Origin: Aquimarina sp. ERC-38
Lineage (GTDB): Bacteria > Bacteroidota > Bacteroidia > Flavobacteriales > Flavobacteriaceae
Direction: 5' to 3'
Assembly: GCF_026222555.1 (NCBI RefSeq)
Contig: NZ_CP098511.1
Span: 973,501-1,037,500, forward strand
Length of the DNA stretch: 64,000 nt
The notes below the pieces were generated by a model. It did no database searches. It saw nothing but the letters and a program-made list of their open reading frames with translations, and had not been told where the DNA came from. Shown one piece after another: positions 56,088 to 64,000 of this stretch. The first letter of the stretch is position 1; every line of letters begins with the position of its first letter. Both the position numbers and the translations under genes were made by a program.

Positions 56088-57737
56088 ATGAAAAACTATA
56101 TCCTAAGTGCTCTAAGCATTTTTATCTTTTCGTTGGGTTTTGCCCAACAAACTAAGGTGATCACTCAATCTGTAAAAATTTATGATTATACAGAACAAAA
56201 TTTTATTGAAAAACAATTAAGAAATTGGCAACATAAGGATATTGTTTTAGATACCATTCCCGGTACCAGTATAGACAGACTATACCGGGAATTTGATTTA
56301 AACCTAAAAGATTCGATCATTGTAGCTATTATTGATAGTGGTATCGATATAGAACATGAAGATTTAAAAGGGCAGTTTTGGGTCAATACAAAAGAAATTG
56401 CTGGTAACGGTATTGATGATGATCAAAACGGATATATTGATGATATACACGGATGGAATTTTCTAGGTACTAAAAACGGACAGCAAACACTTTATGCGAG
56501 GAAAGAATTAGTCAGGATACTAAAAAACAAAAGGTATTTTAAAAATAAAGAGAAATTCCTAGCTAAAGCTGATACTACCTCAGTAGAAATGGCTCAAAAT
56601 TATGAAAAACAAGTAAAAACCCTAAAGGAAGACTGGGACTATGTCACTGACATTGAAAACGACTATAAAAAAATTAGAAAAGATTTAAAATCGTACTTCC
56701 CCAACCAAAGATATAACATGGAAGCTTTAAAAGATATTGACACCATAAAGCATCCTGAATTATCTTATTCGGTTAGAAAACTGGATTATTACCTTACTTA
56801 TGATGCGACCCTTGAATGGATGTCTGATTATAAAGAATACCTTCAGGTCATAGAAGATTACAAACTCAATCCTAAATTTCAAGACAGAAAAGATATTGGC
56901 GATGATATTTCGGACATAAATGATAGAAACTATGGTAACCCAATCATAACCCCTAAAAATCGTAAAGAATTACATGGTACTGCGGTTGCTAGTTTAATTG
57001 CCGCCCGTAGGAATAATGACATCGGAATGAACGGTGTTTTAAATAACGTCAAATTAATGGTTTTAAGAGCCGTTCCTTCTGGAGATGAATATGATAAGGA
57101 CATAGCGCTAGCCATTAGATATGCAGTTGATAACGGAGCAAGAATAATCAATATGAGTTTTGGGAAAAGCTACTCCTCTTATCCTCAAATGTTAAAAGAA
57201 GCAATTACGTATGCTTCTACAAAAGATGTGCTATTAGTACATGCGGCAGGAAATGATAGTAATAATGTAGACACTATTACTTTCTATCCTCTAGATTATT
57301 CAAATGAAGGTCGAAACTCTAAAAAGAATGAGTTTGTCGATAATTTCGTAAATGTAGGTGCGATTCATTATAAATTAAACGAAAAATTATCCGCTTATTT
57401 TTCAAATTATGGTAAAGGAGATGTAGATATTTTTGCACCCGGACATTTTTTAAATTTAGCATTACCTGATAACGCTTATTCTACGGATAGTGGCACTTCA
57501 TTTGCAGCACCTGTTGTCGCTGGTATCGCAGCGATCCTTCGCAGTCAATATCCTGCATTGTCCGCTGCCCAGACAAAACAAATTTTACTTTCATCAGGTA
57601 TCACTTATGATCTACTAGTAAGACCTCCGGGGGGTGAACAAGAAGAAAGAGTCCCATTTTCTTCTTTATCCAAATCAGGTAATGTTGTAAATGCTTATAA
57701 CGCATTTGTGATGGCAAAGGAAATGTTGAAAGAGTAA
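56088..57737 (+). CDS. Secreted subtilisin-like (S8) serine protease, chromosomal copy
   Basis: The 549-residue protein has a signal peptide (about 1-19) and an intact triad: Asp83 (IIDSGID), His296 (LHGTAVAS) and Ser471 (SGTSFAAP), with Asn389 (HAAGN). The Asp-His insertion is about 213 residues, as in the island copies. The N-terminal NWQHKDIVLDTIPGTSIDR and C-terminal SSLSKSGNVVNAYNA segments are shared with them. It lies 190 bases outside the right island boundary. No GG peptide precedes it. Confidence 0.93.
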   Translation: MKNYILSALSIFIFSLGFAQQTKVITQSVKIYDYTEQNFIEKQLRNWQHKDIVLDTIPGTSIDRLYREFDLNLKDSIIVAIIDSGIDIEHEDLKGQFWVNTKEIAGNGIDDDQNGYIDDIHGWNFLGTKNGQQTLYARKELVRILKNKRYFKNKEKFLAKADTTSVEMAQNYEKQVKTLKEDWDYVTDIENDYKKIRKDLKSYFPNQRYNMEALKDIDTIKHPELSYSVRKLDYYLTYDATLEWMSDYKEYLQVIEDYKLNPKFQDRKDIGDDISDINDRNYGNPIITPKNRKELHGTAVASLIAARRNNDIGMNGVLNNVKLMVLRAVPSGDEYDKDIALAIRYAVDNGARIINMSFGKSYSSYPQMLKEAITYASTKDVLLVHAAGNDSNNVDTITFYPLDYSNEGRNSKKNEFVDNFVNVGAIHYKLNEKLSAYFSNYGKGDVDIFAPGHFLNLALPDNAYSTDSGTSFAAPVVAGIAAILRSQYPALSAAQTKQILLSSGITYDLLVRPPGGEQEERVPFSSLSKSGNVVNAYNAFVMAKEMLKE

Positions 57738-57787
57738 TGACGAGACAATCTTAAAATTACCTTTAAAATGTTATAACATAGTACTAA

Positions 57788-57808
57788 CTTTATGTAATAA
57801 ACATAAAG
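57788..57808 (+). promoter_or_regulatory. Palindromic operator-like site before the MazE-like gene
   Basis: CTTTATGT and ACATAAAG form a perfect 8-bp inverted repeat around five bases, ending four bases before the start codon. AbrB-type MazE proteins bind such palindromes in their own promoters. Confidence 0.5.
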
Positions 57809-57812
57809 CTTA

Positions 57813-58127
57813 ATGGAAACTAAAATAGGAAAAATAGGAAATTCTTATGGTATTATTTTACCTGCTCATATGCGAAAAATAGCAGAAATTAATGAAAAGG
57901 TACACGTTCATACGGATGGTAGAAAAATTGTGATTACTGCTCCTTTAAACAGCACTATTAAAAAATGGCCAACTAGAGTAAATGTTACTATAAAAAATAA
58001 GTCCGGTCAGGTAGCTTTAGATCAAATACGTTGCATTGATAAAAGAAGAATTAAAGACTATTTGGAAACTTTTACATCCAAAGAAGTCAAAGAAGTAAAT
58101 AATACTCTTCTTGAAATCTTTAAATAA
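57813..58127 (+). CDS. MazE-MazF fusion remnant
   Basis: The 104-residue protein joins an AbrB/MazE DNA-binding N-terminus (KIGKIGNSYGIILPAHMRK, residues 1 to about 45) to the C-terminal half of a MazF toxin (STIKKWPTRV, then KSGQVALDQIRCIDKRRI). The junction VITAPL is similar in both families (MazE end and MazF ITAPL/TST region), so a deletion between mazE and mazF explains it. The N-terminal half of MazF is missing, so no toxin activity is expected. It may still bind the operator. Confidence 0.8.
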   Translation: METKIGKIGNSYGIILPAHMRKIAEINEKVHVHTDGRKIVITAPLNSTIKKWPTRVNVTIKNKSGQVALDQIRCIDKRRIKDYLETFTSKEVKEVNNTLLEIFK

Positions 58128-58249
58128 TAAAAACAAATAATAGCTCCCTGCCACATACCTAAACCAATCAAGTTTATAGATATACCTGCTAGAGTTAATA
58201 ATTTTTAAGATATTTGCAAACTAGTGTGTCCAATAGAAAGAATTGAGCT

Positions 58250-58507
58250 ATGAAAAAACAATCAAAACCCGTTCAAACCAAACCCGAATTTATTTTTGGA
58301 AAAAAGAACTATGTAGTGATGGGGATAGGTCTTGCGGTAATTGCTTTTGGTTTTATTTTAATGGCCGGGGGCGGTAGTGACGATCCTAATGTGTTTAATC
58401 CGGCAATCTACAATTTTAGAAGAATTCGATTGGCACCTACCATTGTTTTAATTGGCTTTGGAATTGAAGTATATGCCATTCTACTAAATCCGGATAAAAA
58501 GAAGTAA
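58250..58507 (+). CDS. DUF3098 family membrane protein
   Basis: The 85-residue protein has two transmembrane helices (about 23-42 and 62-78) and the Bacteroidetes DUF3098 pattern GGGSDDPNVFNPAIYNFRRI. The gene usually follows ftsX in this phylum. Here it lies 27 kb from ftsX, beyond lgt, the island and the S8 protease. Function is unknown. Confidence 0.88.
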   Translation: MKKQSKPVQTKPEFIFGKKNYVVMGIGLAVIAFGFILMAGGGSDDPNVFNPAIYNFRRIRLAPTIVLIGFGIEVYAILLNPDKKK

Positions 58508-58509
58508 GT

Positions 58510-59379
58510 TTACTTTCTAAATTTTTCTTCCTTATAAAATTTCTCTAGGAAATCATAACAAACCAATTCGTAAAATCGCTGTTTGGAACGAAAGGCCCGG
58601 TTTACTAACATGTGTATATAACTGGAAATTAGGGAATTTTTTAAAACTTCTTCAGGATGGTTTTTTAAATTTTCTTCAATTTGATAAACTATCGGCTTCA
58701 TTTCTTTAATGTATTCAGCATTTATAGTACAAAGTAGCTCTTCTTCCACTGAAGTAGCTTTGTCATGGAGAATAGCTTTACATTTTGTTTTTAATTTTCG
58801 GTATTTAGTATCTAATTGTTTGGTTAACCTTTTATCAGCCTGAAATTCTTTTTTATAACCCGCTACATTTTGAGTACAAAGTTTTAATTTCTTATCCGGA
58901 GAATAGGTAAAAAGATTAAGTAAACTATTGATTAACTTAATTACCAGAAAAAAATAATCTTCTTCATTATTAATTTCGCGAATTGCCTTTAATATTACTT
59001 CGCTTTCTTTATAAAAAAGCAACTCAGATGCTTCGATATTAAATTTTGAGTAGCGTTCTAACTCTCGTTGATAGGTATCTATTTGGATTTTATGTACTAT
59101 CTCATGTTCTACATAAGATAGTATCAGCGACTGTACAGTCGTCATTACTTTTTCTAAAAAATTATTGTTCGTTAAACGAAATCGAACGCGAATATGCGTA
59201 TCCGGGTCAGCGTACCGGATAAAAAACCAGCGATCGATCCAATCTTGTGCCAAAGCTTGATCACTAATAACCGAAACCATTTCATTTAAAATCATATCAG
59301 ATGACCTCGCACCGCAATAGATTTTATAATAAAGCCATGAATCCCCAGGAATAAAAGTTCGTTGTATTTCGTTTGTCAT
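58510..59379 (-). CDS. Thiopeptide/lanthipeptide-type dehydratase, elimination domain (SpaB_C)
   Basis: The 289-residue protein matches the SpaB_C family: an N-terminal WLYYKIYCG strand, WIDRWFFIRYADPDTHIRVRFR and a helical C-terminal half. In class I LanB enzymes this domain removes glutamate from glutamylated Ser/Thr to form dehydro residues. Here it is a separate gene six bases after the glutamylation-domain gene, as in split LanB systems. Confidence 0.88.
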   Translation of the reverse strand: MTNEIQRTFIPGDSWLYYKIYCGARSSDMILNEMVSVISDQALAQDWIDRWFFIRYADPDTHIRVRFRLTNNNFLEKVMTTVQSLILSYVEHEIVHKIQIDTYQRELERYSKFNIEASELLFYKESEVILKAIREINNEEDYFFLVIKLINSLLNLFTYSPDKKLKLCTQNVAGYKKEFQADKRLTKQLDTKYRKLKTKCKAILHDKATSVEEELLCTINAEYIKEMKPIVYQIEENLKNHPEEVLKNSLISSYIHMLVNRAFRSKQRFYELVCYDFLEKFYKEEKFRK

Positions 59380-59385
59380 TACTAT

Positions 59386-61650
59386 TTAATTGTTACTGGT
59401 ATGATCCATATTTTTATAAAGCGAAATAATAATCTGATTGGTAAAAGGTTTTTTCTCTTTATTTTGCACCACACAATGTTCCGGAAGGGACAGAAATTCT
59501 TCAAAATAACAAGTATTCCTGTTTTTAACAGTATCCCAAAGCATATGTAAACAAGTCGAATTATCCGAATCTATTAACAACGTATTATCTCCATCTACCA
59601 GCGAGAAATATTGAGGAATTTGCCATTGCTTTTTCCATTCAGTAAAAGCCTGCTGATCTTCGTTTATTTTAGTAAAATTTGGTTTTATATCCTTCACTCG
59701 AAATTTCCATTGTGCTTTCGAAATAATAAAGTCACGGTAACAAACACGTGGGAGAAACGTATTTTCTTCTAAAAATGACCCCCAATTAAAACCTACCGAA
59801 GAACGTTTGTTTTGATTTTGCAAGTCACAAACAAACTGATAAATGGGCAATGCATTGTAGCTGTAATTATGGGCGTTACTTAACCTGGGTTTTACCTCTT
59901 TGTTTAATTTTTTGGAACGTAATACAATACGATTGTTCTTTACAGAAATTAGCAGATCCTCGACAAGTATCTGTTGATCCACGGGTAAACTAGACTTCGC
60001 GAGATAAGGGATTTCATAATCTCGGTTTACTTCCCTTTTTAAAATATTCCCGGTTCGGGATTGCGGTAAATGGATAATTTCGGCTAGAATACATTCTTTA
60101 TCATTATTTTCTTCGATACTTACAATCTTATTTACTTGTTCCCTAATTTCAGGATGACCGGTAGTAAACCTTCCCAATAAATTTGCAGCCGAACTCCCCC
60201 CGATCGAAGATAAAAACATACGTTCTTCCCCGTTAATCTTTAACAAAGTACCCATGGCAGACATGGTGTCCGGCAGATCATCATAATGCTCAGGAAAAGA
60301 AGCAATATCTTCAGCTAAAATTTCGATCTGATAGGTATTTTTACTTTCTTTTAGTTTTTTCTCAAGAATTTCCTGGAAAGTACTTTTTGTATAGCTTTTT
60401 TGTTCTGAATAACGTATGGGAATGTTAAGATCATCTAAAAAAGGGGTAGTATCTGAAGCTTCCTGGTTTTGTAAATAACCAATACCTACCTCCGTATCTA
60501 AAGCAGTAGTCAATGGAACTTCCCGCGTTTCGTATCGCTTCACAAACGCATTTCTAAAAATATCCAGATTGGTTTCTCTAGGTGCCGGGGTAATTTTACT
60601 AAAAAAGGCTAGTAATTTGGCGGTTTTATACCCCCATTTTTTAGCTATTGACTTTTTAGTTACTACTGGATAAAGGTCGGTTTGCAGTTTATATTTATGA
60701 TCCGTTTTTATTTGTAGGGTATCAATGAGATTGAGTAAATCCGAATAAATCGCTACTGAATTACTTACAACATGATCGATTTTAGAAAGTTCCTGGATAA
60801 ATCTGCTTAATGTTTTCGTTATCAAATTAGCAGGGACAATATCTTGAAGTATATTCTTTACACCAGTTAATAAATCCGAACCCGTTAAAGCAGGCTCCAA
60901 TTCGCTAACTAAAATCTGATTACTAATTAACTGATCTATAAATTCTGTGGCTACTTCTTCTGAAATATCAGGATCTTTACATAATAGTTTAACTAGAGTT
61001 TGTAAACTTGTTCCTTTTTTAGCAACATCTAAAATCTTGGATACATATTCTGAGTCATAAATAGCTTCAATAGCATGTTCTCGATCCGCCTTCTCATTAT
61101 AAGAGTATTCTACGTAGCGATATTGGGAACCAATCCGGTATAAACTGGAGTTTGGGAACCATTGTAACCGTTTTTTAATAGCTACGTCTTCCGCTAATTT
61201 TTGCGATAAGCTGACCAAAAGGTTCATGTCCAGACGGGTTTGCCGCCGATATTCCTTACTAAAACCCAACTCCATTTGGGTACTTTTATCAAAAGAAATC
61301 ATACTACATCCCGCAAAAAGCCCGAAGGGAGTACAACGTGAAGTACTCCGGGTGATATATTTTAAAATGGCATAGCGCAATTTATCTGATTCCTTTTTAG
61401 AAAAGGTAGTAGTAGCATCGTTCCATCTTTTCCATTGTTCATACAAGGCAGGAGAAGCAATAAACAGTGCCTCTTTAAAAATGGTATTATTCCAAAATTC
61501 AGCAAGAAAATCTCTGTTGACACCTTCATTTTCAAAAAACTCTATATAAAGGCTAATCGGAAAAACTGGAGTACGTAGACAAGCCTTTTCTAAAAAAAGG
61601 TAGGGGTTTTCAGGTTTCAAAAAGTTACGGTTTGCGTAGTTAAGTTGCAA
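59386..61650 (-). CDS. Lantibiotic dehydratase, glutamylation domain (LanB N-terminal)
   Basis: The 754-residue protein matches the Lant_dehydr_N domain, with SRCTPFGLFAGC near residue 95-106 and an RPRLSNAHN-type region (VKPRLSNAHNYS) later. It would use glutamyl-tRNA to activate Ser/Thr of a precursor peptide. A -7 box (TATATTTG) overlaps the apparent TTG start at 61650, so translation may really start about ten codons later at TTG 61620. No precursor gene, LanC cyclase or transporter is adjacent. Confidence 0.88.
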   Translation of the reverse strand: MQLNYANRNFLKPENPYLFLEKACLRTPVFPISLYIEFFENEGVNRDFLAEFWNNTIFKEALFIASPALYEQWKRWNDATTTFSKKESDKLRYAILKYITRSTSRCTPFGLFAGCSMISFDKSTQMELGFSKEYRRQTRLDMNLLVSLSQKLAEDVAIKKRLQWFPNSSLYRIGSQYRYVEYSYNEKADREHAIEAIYDSEYVSKILDVAKKGTSLQTLVKLLCKDPDISEEVATEFIDQLISNQILVSELEPALTGSDLLTGVKNILQDIVPANLITKTLSRFIQELSKIDHVVSNSVAIYSDLLNLIDTLQIKTDHKYKLQTDLYPVVTKKSIAKKWGYKTAKLLAFFSKITPAPRETNLDIFRNAFVKRYETREVPLTTALDTEVGIGYLQNQEASDTTPFLDDLNIPIRYSEQKSYTKSTFQEILEKKLKESKNTYQIEILAEDIASFPEHYDDLPDTMSAMGTLLKINGEERMFLSSIGGSSAANLLGRFTTGHPEIREQVNKIVSIEENNDKECILAEIIHLPQSRTGNILKREVNRDYEIPYLAKSSLPVDQQILVEDLLISVKNNRIVLRSKKLNKEVKPRLSNAHNYSYNALPIYQFVCDLQNQNKRSSVGFNWGSFLEENTFLPRVCYRDFIISKAQWKFRVKDIKPNFTKINEDQQAFTEWKKQWQIPQYFSLVDGDNTLLIDSDNSTCLHMLWDTVKNRNTCYFEEFLSLPEHCVVQNKEKKPFTNQIIISLYKNMDHTSNN

Positions 61651-61655
61651 ATATA
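61648..61655 (-). promoter_or_regulatory. TAnnTTTG promoter box for the split LanB pair
   Basis: The minus strand reads TATATTTG, a full -7 match. It overlaps the first possible start codon, which argues for a later start. Confidence 0.55.
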
Positions 61656-61760
61656 AAGGATTCTATAGAATTCTAGCGTACGTATATGCATCAGATACGT
61701 GGTTATACTTGTAAAAAGCCATTTTCAGAATTAGTATCTTTAACCCATAATTTATGTTTT

Positions 61761-62525
61761 ATGCATATACCGCCGGGTAAAAAAATATATTTTGCCTCTG
61801 ATCAACACTTGGGTGCACCTACTAAAGAAGAAAGCAGGATTCGGGAACGTCACTTTATCAATTGGCTGGATCAAATAAAAGCAGATACTGCGGTACTTTT
61901 TCTATTGGGTGATCTTTTTGACTTTTGGTTTGAATACCAAACCGTAGTCCCTAAAGGATTTACCCGGACTTTAGGAAAATTAGCAGAATTTACAGATCAG
62001 GGGATCCCGGTACATTATTTTGTAGGAAATCACGATTTATGGATGAGTGGCTACTTTGAAGAAGAATTAGGAATTCCTGTTTATCACCAACCTAAAGAAT
62101 TTACTTTTAACGGCACTACTTTTTTTATAGGTCATGGAGATGGTCTTGGACCTGGTGATAAAGGTTATAAACGAATGAAAAAGGTGTTTACCAATCCGAT
62201 AGCCAAATGGTTTTTCGGATGGTTGCATCCCGATCTGGGGGTAAAACTGGCTCAATATTTATCGGTAAAAAATAAGCTTATTTCCGGAGATGAAGACATT
62301 ACATTCTTAGGGGAAGATAACGAGTGGTTGGTACAATACTGCAAGAAAAAACTACAACAGAAAAAAAGGGATCACTTTATTTTTGGTCATCGGCATCTAC
62401 CGCTACAGATACCACTTGGGCAAAACGCTGTATATACTAATTTAGGTGACTGGATTATACATTATACGTATGCAAGTTTTGATGGTCAAACTTTACAATT
62501 AGAGAAGTATCATACACAAGCCTAG
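61761..62525 (+). CDS. UDP-2,3-diacylglucosamine diphosphatase (LpxH-like)
   Basis: This calcineurin-like phosphoesterase has 254 residues from the chosen start (MHIPPGKKIYFASDQHLGAP). Metal-binding motifs DQH, GDLFDFW, GNHD and GHRH are all present. It hydrolyses UDP-2,3-diacylglucosamine in lipid A synthesis. An upstream ATG at 61686 would add 25 residues with no family counterpart. Confidence 0.92.
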   Translation: MHIPPGKKIYFASDQHLGAPTKEESRIRERHFINWLDQIKADTAVLFLLGDLFDFWFEYQTVVPKGFTRTLGKLAEFTDQGIPVHYFVGNHDLWMSGYFEEELGIPVYHQPKEFTFNGTTFFIGHGDGLGPGDKGYKRMKKVFTNPIAKWFFGWLHPDLGVKLAQYLSVKNKLISGDEDITFLGEDNEWLVQYCKKKLQQKKRDHFIFGHRHLPLQIPLGQNAVYTNLGDWIIHYTYASFDGQTLQLEKYHTQA

Positions 62526-62620
62526 CTTAATCTGTTAGAATAATATAAATGACGAGTTGATTGTAGTTATAATAAACTCGTGGGCATTACAAAATCCTAT
62601 TTTTATACTCGTATAAAATA

Positions 62621-62646
62621 AAAAACCACCCTTTCAGGTGGTTTTT
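62621..62646. terminator. Terminator for tRNA-Ala, bidirectional
   Basis: AAAAACCACC pairs exactly with GGTGGTTTTT around a six-base loop, directly after the 3' end of the tRNA gene. Confidence 0.8.
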
Positions 62647-62647
62647 G

Positions 62648-62721
62648 TGGAGCATATCGGAGTCGAACCGATGACCTCTACGCTGCCAGCGTAGCGCTCT
62701 AGCCAGCTGAGCTAATGCCCC
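62648..62721 (-). tRNA. tRNA-Ala (GGC anticodon)
   Basis: The minus strand folds into a cloverleaf: acceptor GGGGCAT with ATGCTCC (one G-U pair), D-arm TAGCTCAGCTGGCTAGAGC, anticodon stem CTACG/CGTAG around loop CTGGCAG, and T-arm ATCGGTTCGACTCCGAT. The GGC anticodon reads GCC/GCT Ala codons. CCA is not encoded. Confidence 0.93.
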
Positions 62722-62749
62722 CAGGGATAAAGCTTTTTTAATTTCCGGT

Positions 62750-62757
62750 CAAAAATA
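62750..62757 (-). promoter_or_regulatory. TAnnTTTG promoter box for tRNA-Ala
   Basis: The minus strand reads TATTTTTG about 29 bases upstream of the tRNA 5' end, with a TTG-containing segment (GTTGTTAAT) about 16 bases further upstream. Confidence 0.55.
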
Positions 62758-62865
62758 CAAGAATATTATTAACAACTGCTAAATTCTTTACAAAATCTAT
62801 CTGTTCCTTTAGCATTTTTTATAGCTAAATGAATATTGAATGGCATAGAAGATTTATAAAGAAAA

Positions 62866-62960
62866 AAATTGAAGATCAAGGCAAAAAACGCAGGCATAGT
62901 CATAGCTAAGGCGAGGCTTTTTAACGCAGAGATTCAGGTTTTTTCTATGAAAAATCCTAT
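62866..62960. repeat. Possible dispersed intergenic repeat
   Basis: The 270-base gap between tRNA-Ala and the GNAT gene contains a GC-richer, non-coding block (AAGGCAAAAAACGCAGGC, then GCGAGGCTTTTTAACGC). It has the look of a flavobacterial intergenic repeat. Only one copy is in the window. Confidence 0.3.
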
Positions 62961-62981
62961 TATTTGATGTTGATTTAGCTA

Positions 62982-62989
62982 TATCTTTG
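62982..62989 (+). promoter_or_regulatory. TAnnTTTG promoter box for the GNAT gene
   Basis: TATCTTTG lies only four bases before the start codon, with TTTG at 62963-62966 as a possible -33 element. Confidence 0.5.
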
Positions 62990-62993
62990 AGCC

Positions 62994-63494
62994 ATGATTA
63001 GAAAAGCAATCGAATCTGATATTGATATGATCCACCGATTAACGCAATCTTGTGCGAAAGCAATGATTGCAAAGGGTATTTATCAGTGGAACGAGCATTA
63101 CCCTACCCGATCCCGATTTGAAAAAGATATAGCTTTAGGAGAACTGTACCTTCTGGAAGAAAACCATATGATTAAAGGAATTATCGTCATTACTCCCACC
63201 ATGGATGAGGAGTATATTCCCATACAGTGGTTGACTTCTTCGGATGAAAATATATATATTCATCGATTGGCAGTACACCCCGAGTATTGGCATAACGGAT
63301 ACGCCCGAAAACTCATGGACTTTGCCGAAACCTACGCTCAGGAACAAAACTATCCATCTGTCCGCTTAGATACCTTTAGTAAAAACAAGCGAAACCATAC
63401 ATTTTATGAAAATCGCGGGTATCAACGATTAGGAAATATTTTTTTTCCAAAACAAAGTGAATTTCCATTTTACTGCTACGAACTGGTATTTTGA
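62994..63494 (+). CDS. GNAT family N-acetyltransferase
   Basis: The 166-residue protein has the GNAT fold with the acetyl-CoA-binding stretch HRLAVHPEYWHNGYARKLMD (motif A, with the Q/RxxGxA-like HNGYAR). The substrate is unknown. Its stop overlaps the start of the MATE gene by four bases, so the two are coupled. Confidence 0.88.
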   Translation: MIRKAIESDIDMIHRLTQSCAKAMIAKGIYQWNEHYPTRSRFEKDIALGELYLLEENHMIKGIIVITPTMDEEYIPIQWLTSSDENIYIHRLAVHPEYWHNGYARKLMDFAETYAQEQNYPSVRLDTFSKNKRNHTFYENRGYQRLGNIFFPKQSEFPFYCYELVF

Positions 63495-64000
63495 AAACGA
63501 ATATTTCTTTTAAACAGATCAACAAACTGGCCGTTCCTGCCATTATCGCCGGGATCGCTGAACCTTTGCTTTCCATAACAGATACGGCAATTGTGGGTAA
63601 TATAAAAGAATTCGGAACAGAATCCCTGGCAGCTGTAGGTATCGTAGGTTCTTTTTTATCCGCACTTATTTGGATTTTGGGTCAGACCCGAAGCGCTATT
63701 TCAACCATTATATCTCAATACCTGGGTGCTGATAAAATAGAAGAAGTAAGGACCTTGCCAGCGCAAGCCATATTTTTAAACCTGGTATTAAGTGTCTTTT
63801 TGCTTGGCACCACCTTGTCTTTTGCTGAAACCATTTTTACCCTATATAACGCTTCTGATAAAATATTGGAGTTCTGTAAACTGTATTACGGCATTCGGGT
63901 ATGGGGGTTTCCATTGACCTTATTCACATTTGCCGTTTTTGGAATTTTTAGGGGTTTACAAAATACGTTTTGGCCTATGGTCGTAGCAATTTTTGGGGCT
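63491..64000 (+). CDS. MATE family efflux transporter, 5' part
   Basis: The first 170 codons of a multidrug/toxin extrusion exporter run off the window end. The start is TTG, overlapping the GNAT stop (TTGA). The N-terminus matches DinF/NorM-type MATE proteins (LAVPAIIAGIAEPLLSITDTAIVG) with about four helices visible. The substrate is unknown. Confidence 0.88.
   Translation, partial: MKTNISFKQINKLAVPAIIAGIAEPLLSITDTAIVGNIKEFGTESLAAVGIVGSFLSALIWILGQTRSAISTIISQYLGADKIEEVRTLPAQAIFLNLVLSVFLLGTTLSFAETIFTLYNASDKILEFCKLYYGIRVWGFPLTLFTFAVFGIFRGLQNTFWPMVVAIFGA

Noticed and set aside
57738..62000. A lanthipeptide precursor next to the split LanB pair
   Set aside because: I looked at gaps on both strands from the S8 gene to the LpxH-like gene and found no small frame with a leader and a Cys/Ser/Thr-rich core.
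1..64000. CRISPR arrays, rRNA genes, prophage structural genes or conjugation genes
   Set aside because: No regularly spaced repeats, rRNA sequence, capsid/tail or tra-type genes were seen. The island is therefore not called a phage or ICE.

Overview
The window is AT-rich, densely coded chromosomal DNA from a member of the Bacteroidetes, almost certainly a flavobacterium. The evidence is the mutY-ssb-gldE-gldD gliding block, the pdxA-DUF177-rpmF-fabH-accB-accC order, a GLPGLI protein next to a beta-barrel protein, a DUF3098 gene, a 29-residue basic ribosomal-type protein, and many TAnnTTTG promoter boxes with few Shine-Dalgarno sequences. I cannot name the genus.

Layout. 1-31.7 kb is mostly core: fatty acid initiation genes, pdxA, ribE, RNase G, HU, the mutY-ssb-gldE-gldD block, tyrS, pheS, a CvpA protein, two SulP transporters (one translationally coupled to a beta-carbonic anhydrase), a very long leuS, a ketopantoate reductase-type gene, ftsX and lgt. 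It is interspersed with small toxin-antitoxin-like pairs (a HEPN-like pair at 5.8-6.7 kb, HigBA-like at 12.9-13.5 kb, a frameshifted hicA with hicB at 29.3-29.9 kb) and short dispersed repeats, some of which appear to have inserted in frame into leuS.

31.6-55.8 kb is a ~24 kb integrative island inserted in the 3' end of lgt. The lgt tail is duplicated at the two ends (31623 and 55799), a tyrosine integrase and two excisionase-like HTH genes sit at the right end, and a 19-bp repeat lies just inside both ends. Cargo: an IS1595 element and an IS1182-type remnant; a small secreted protein, a GLPGLI protein and an outer-membrane beta-barrel protein; a TPR/AraC-type membrane regulator; a double cassette of double-glycine-leader peptide plus subtilisin-like (S8) protease; an inactivated serine recombinase; and a right-hand block with a HEPN-like gene and AAA ATPase pair, a zinc-ribbon DpnII/MboI-like nuclease and a DnaB-like RecA ATPase.

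The most interesting candidate system is the peptide/protease cassette at 38.1-45.6 kb. Each small GG peptide gene is followed by a stem-loop that ends just before the start of a secreted S8 protease gene. The second copy is decaying (amber stop in the peptide, IS256 in the protease). A third, intact paralogue of the protease lies just outside the island (56.1 kb), and 1 kb beyond it is a split LanB-type dehydratase pair (58.5-61.7 kb) with no visible precursor or cyclase. 55.9-64 kb otherwise holds a MazE-MazF fusion remnant, DUF3098, an LpxH-type hydrolase, tRNA-Ala, a GNAT acetyltransferase and the start of a MATE exporter.
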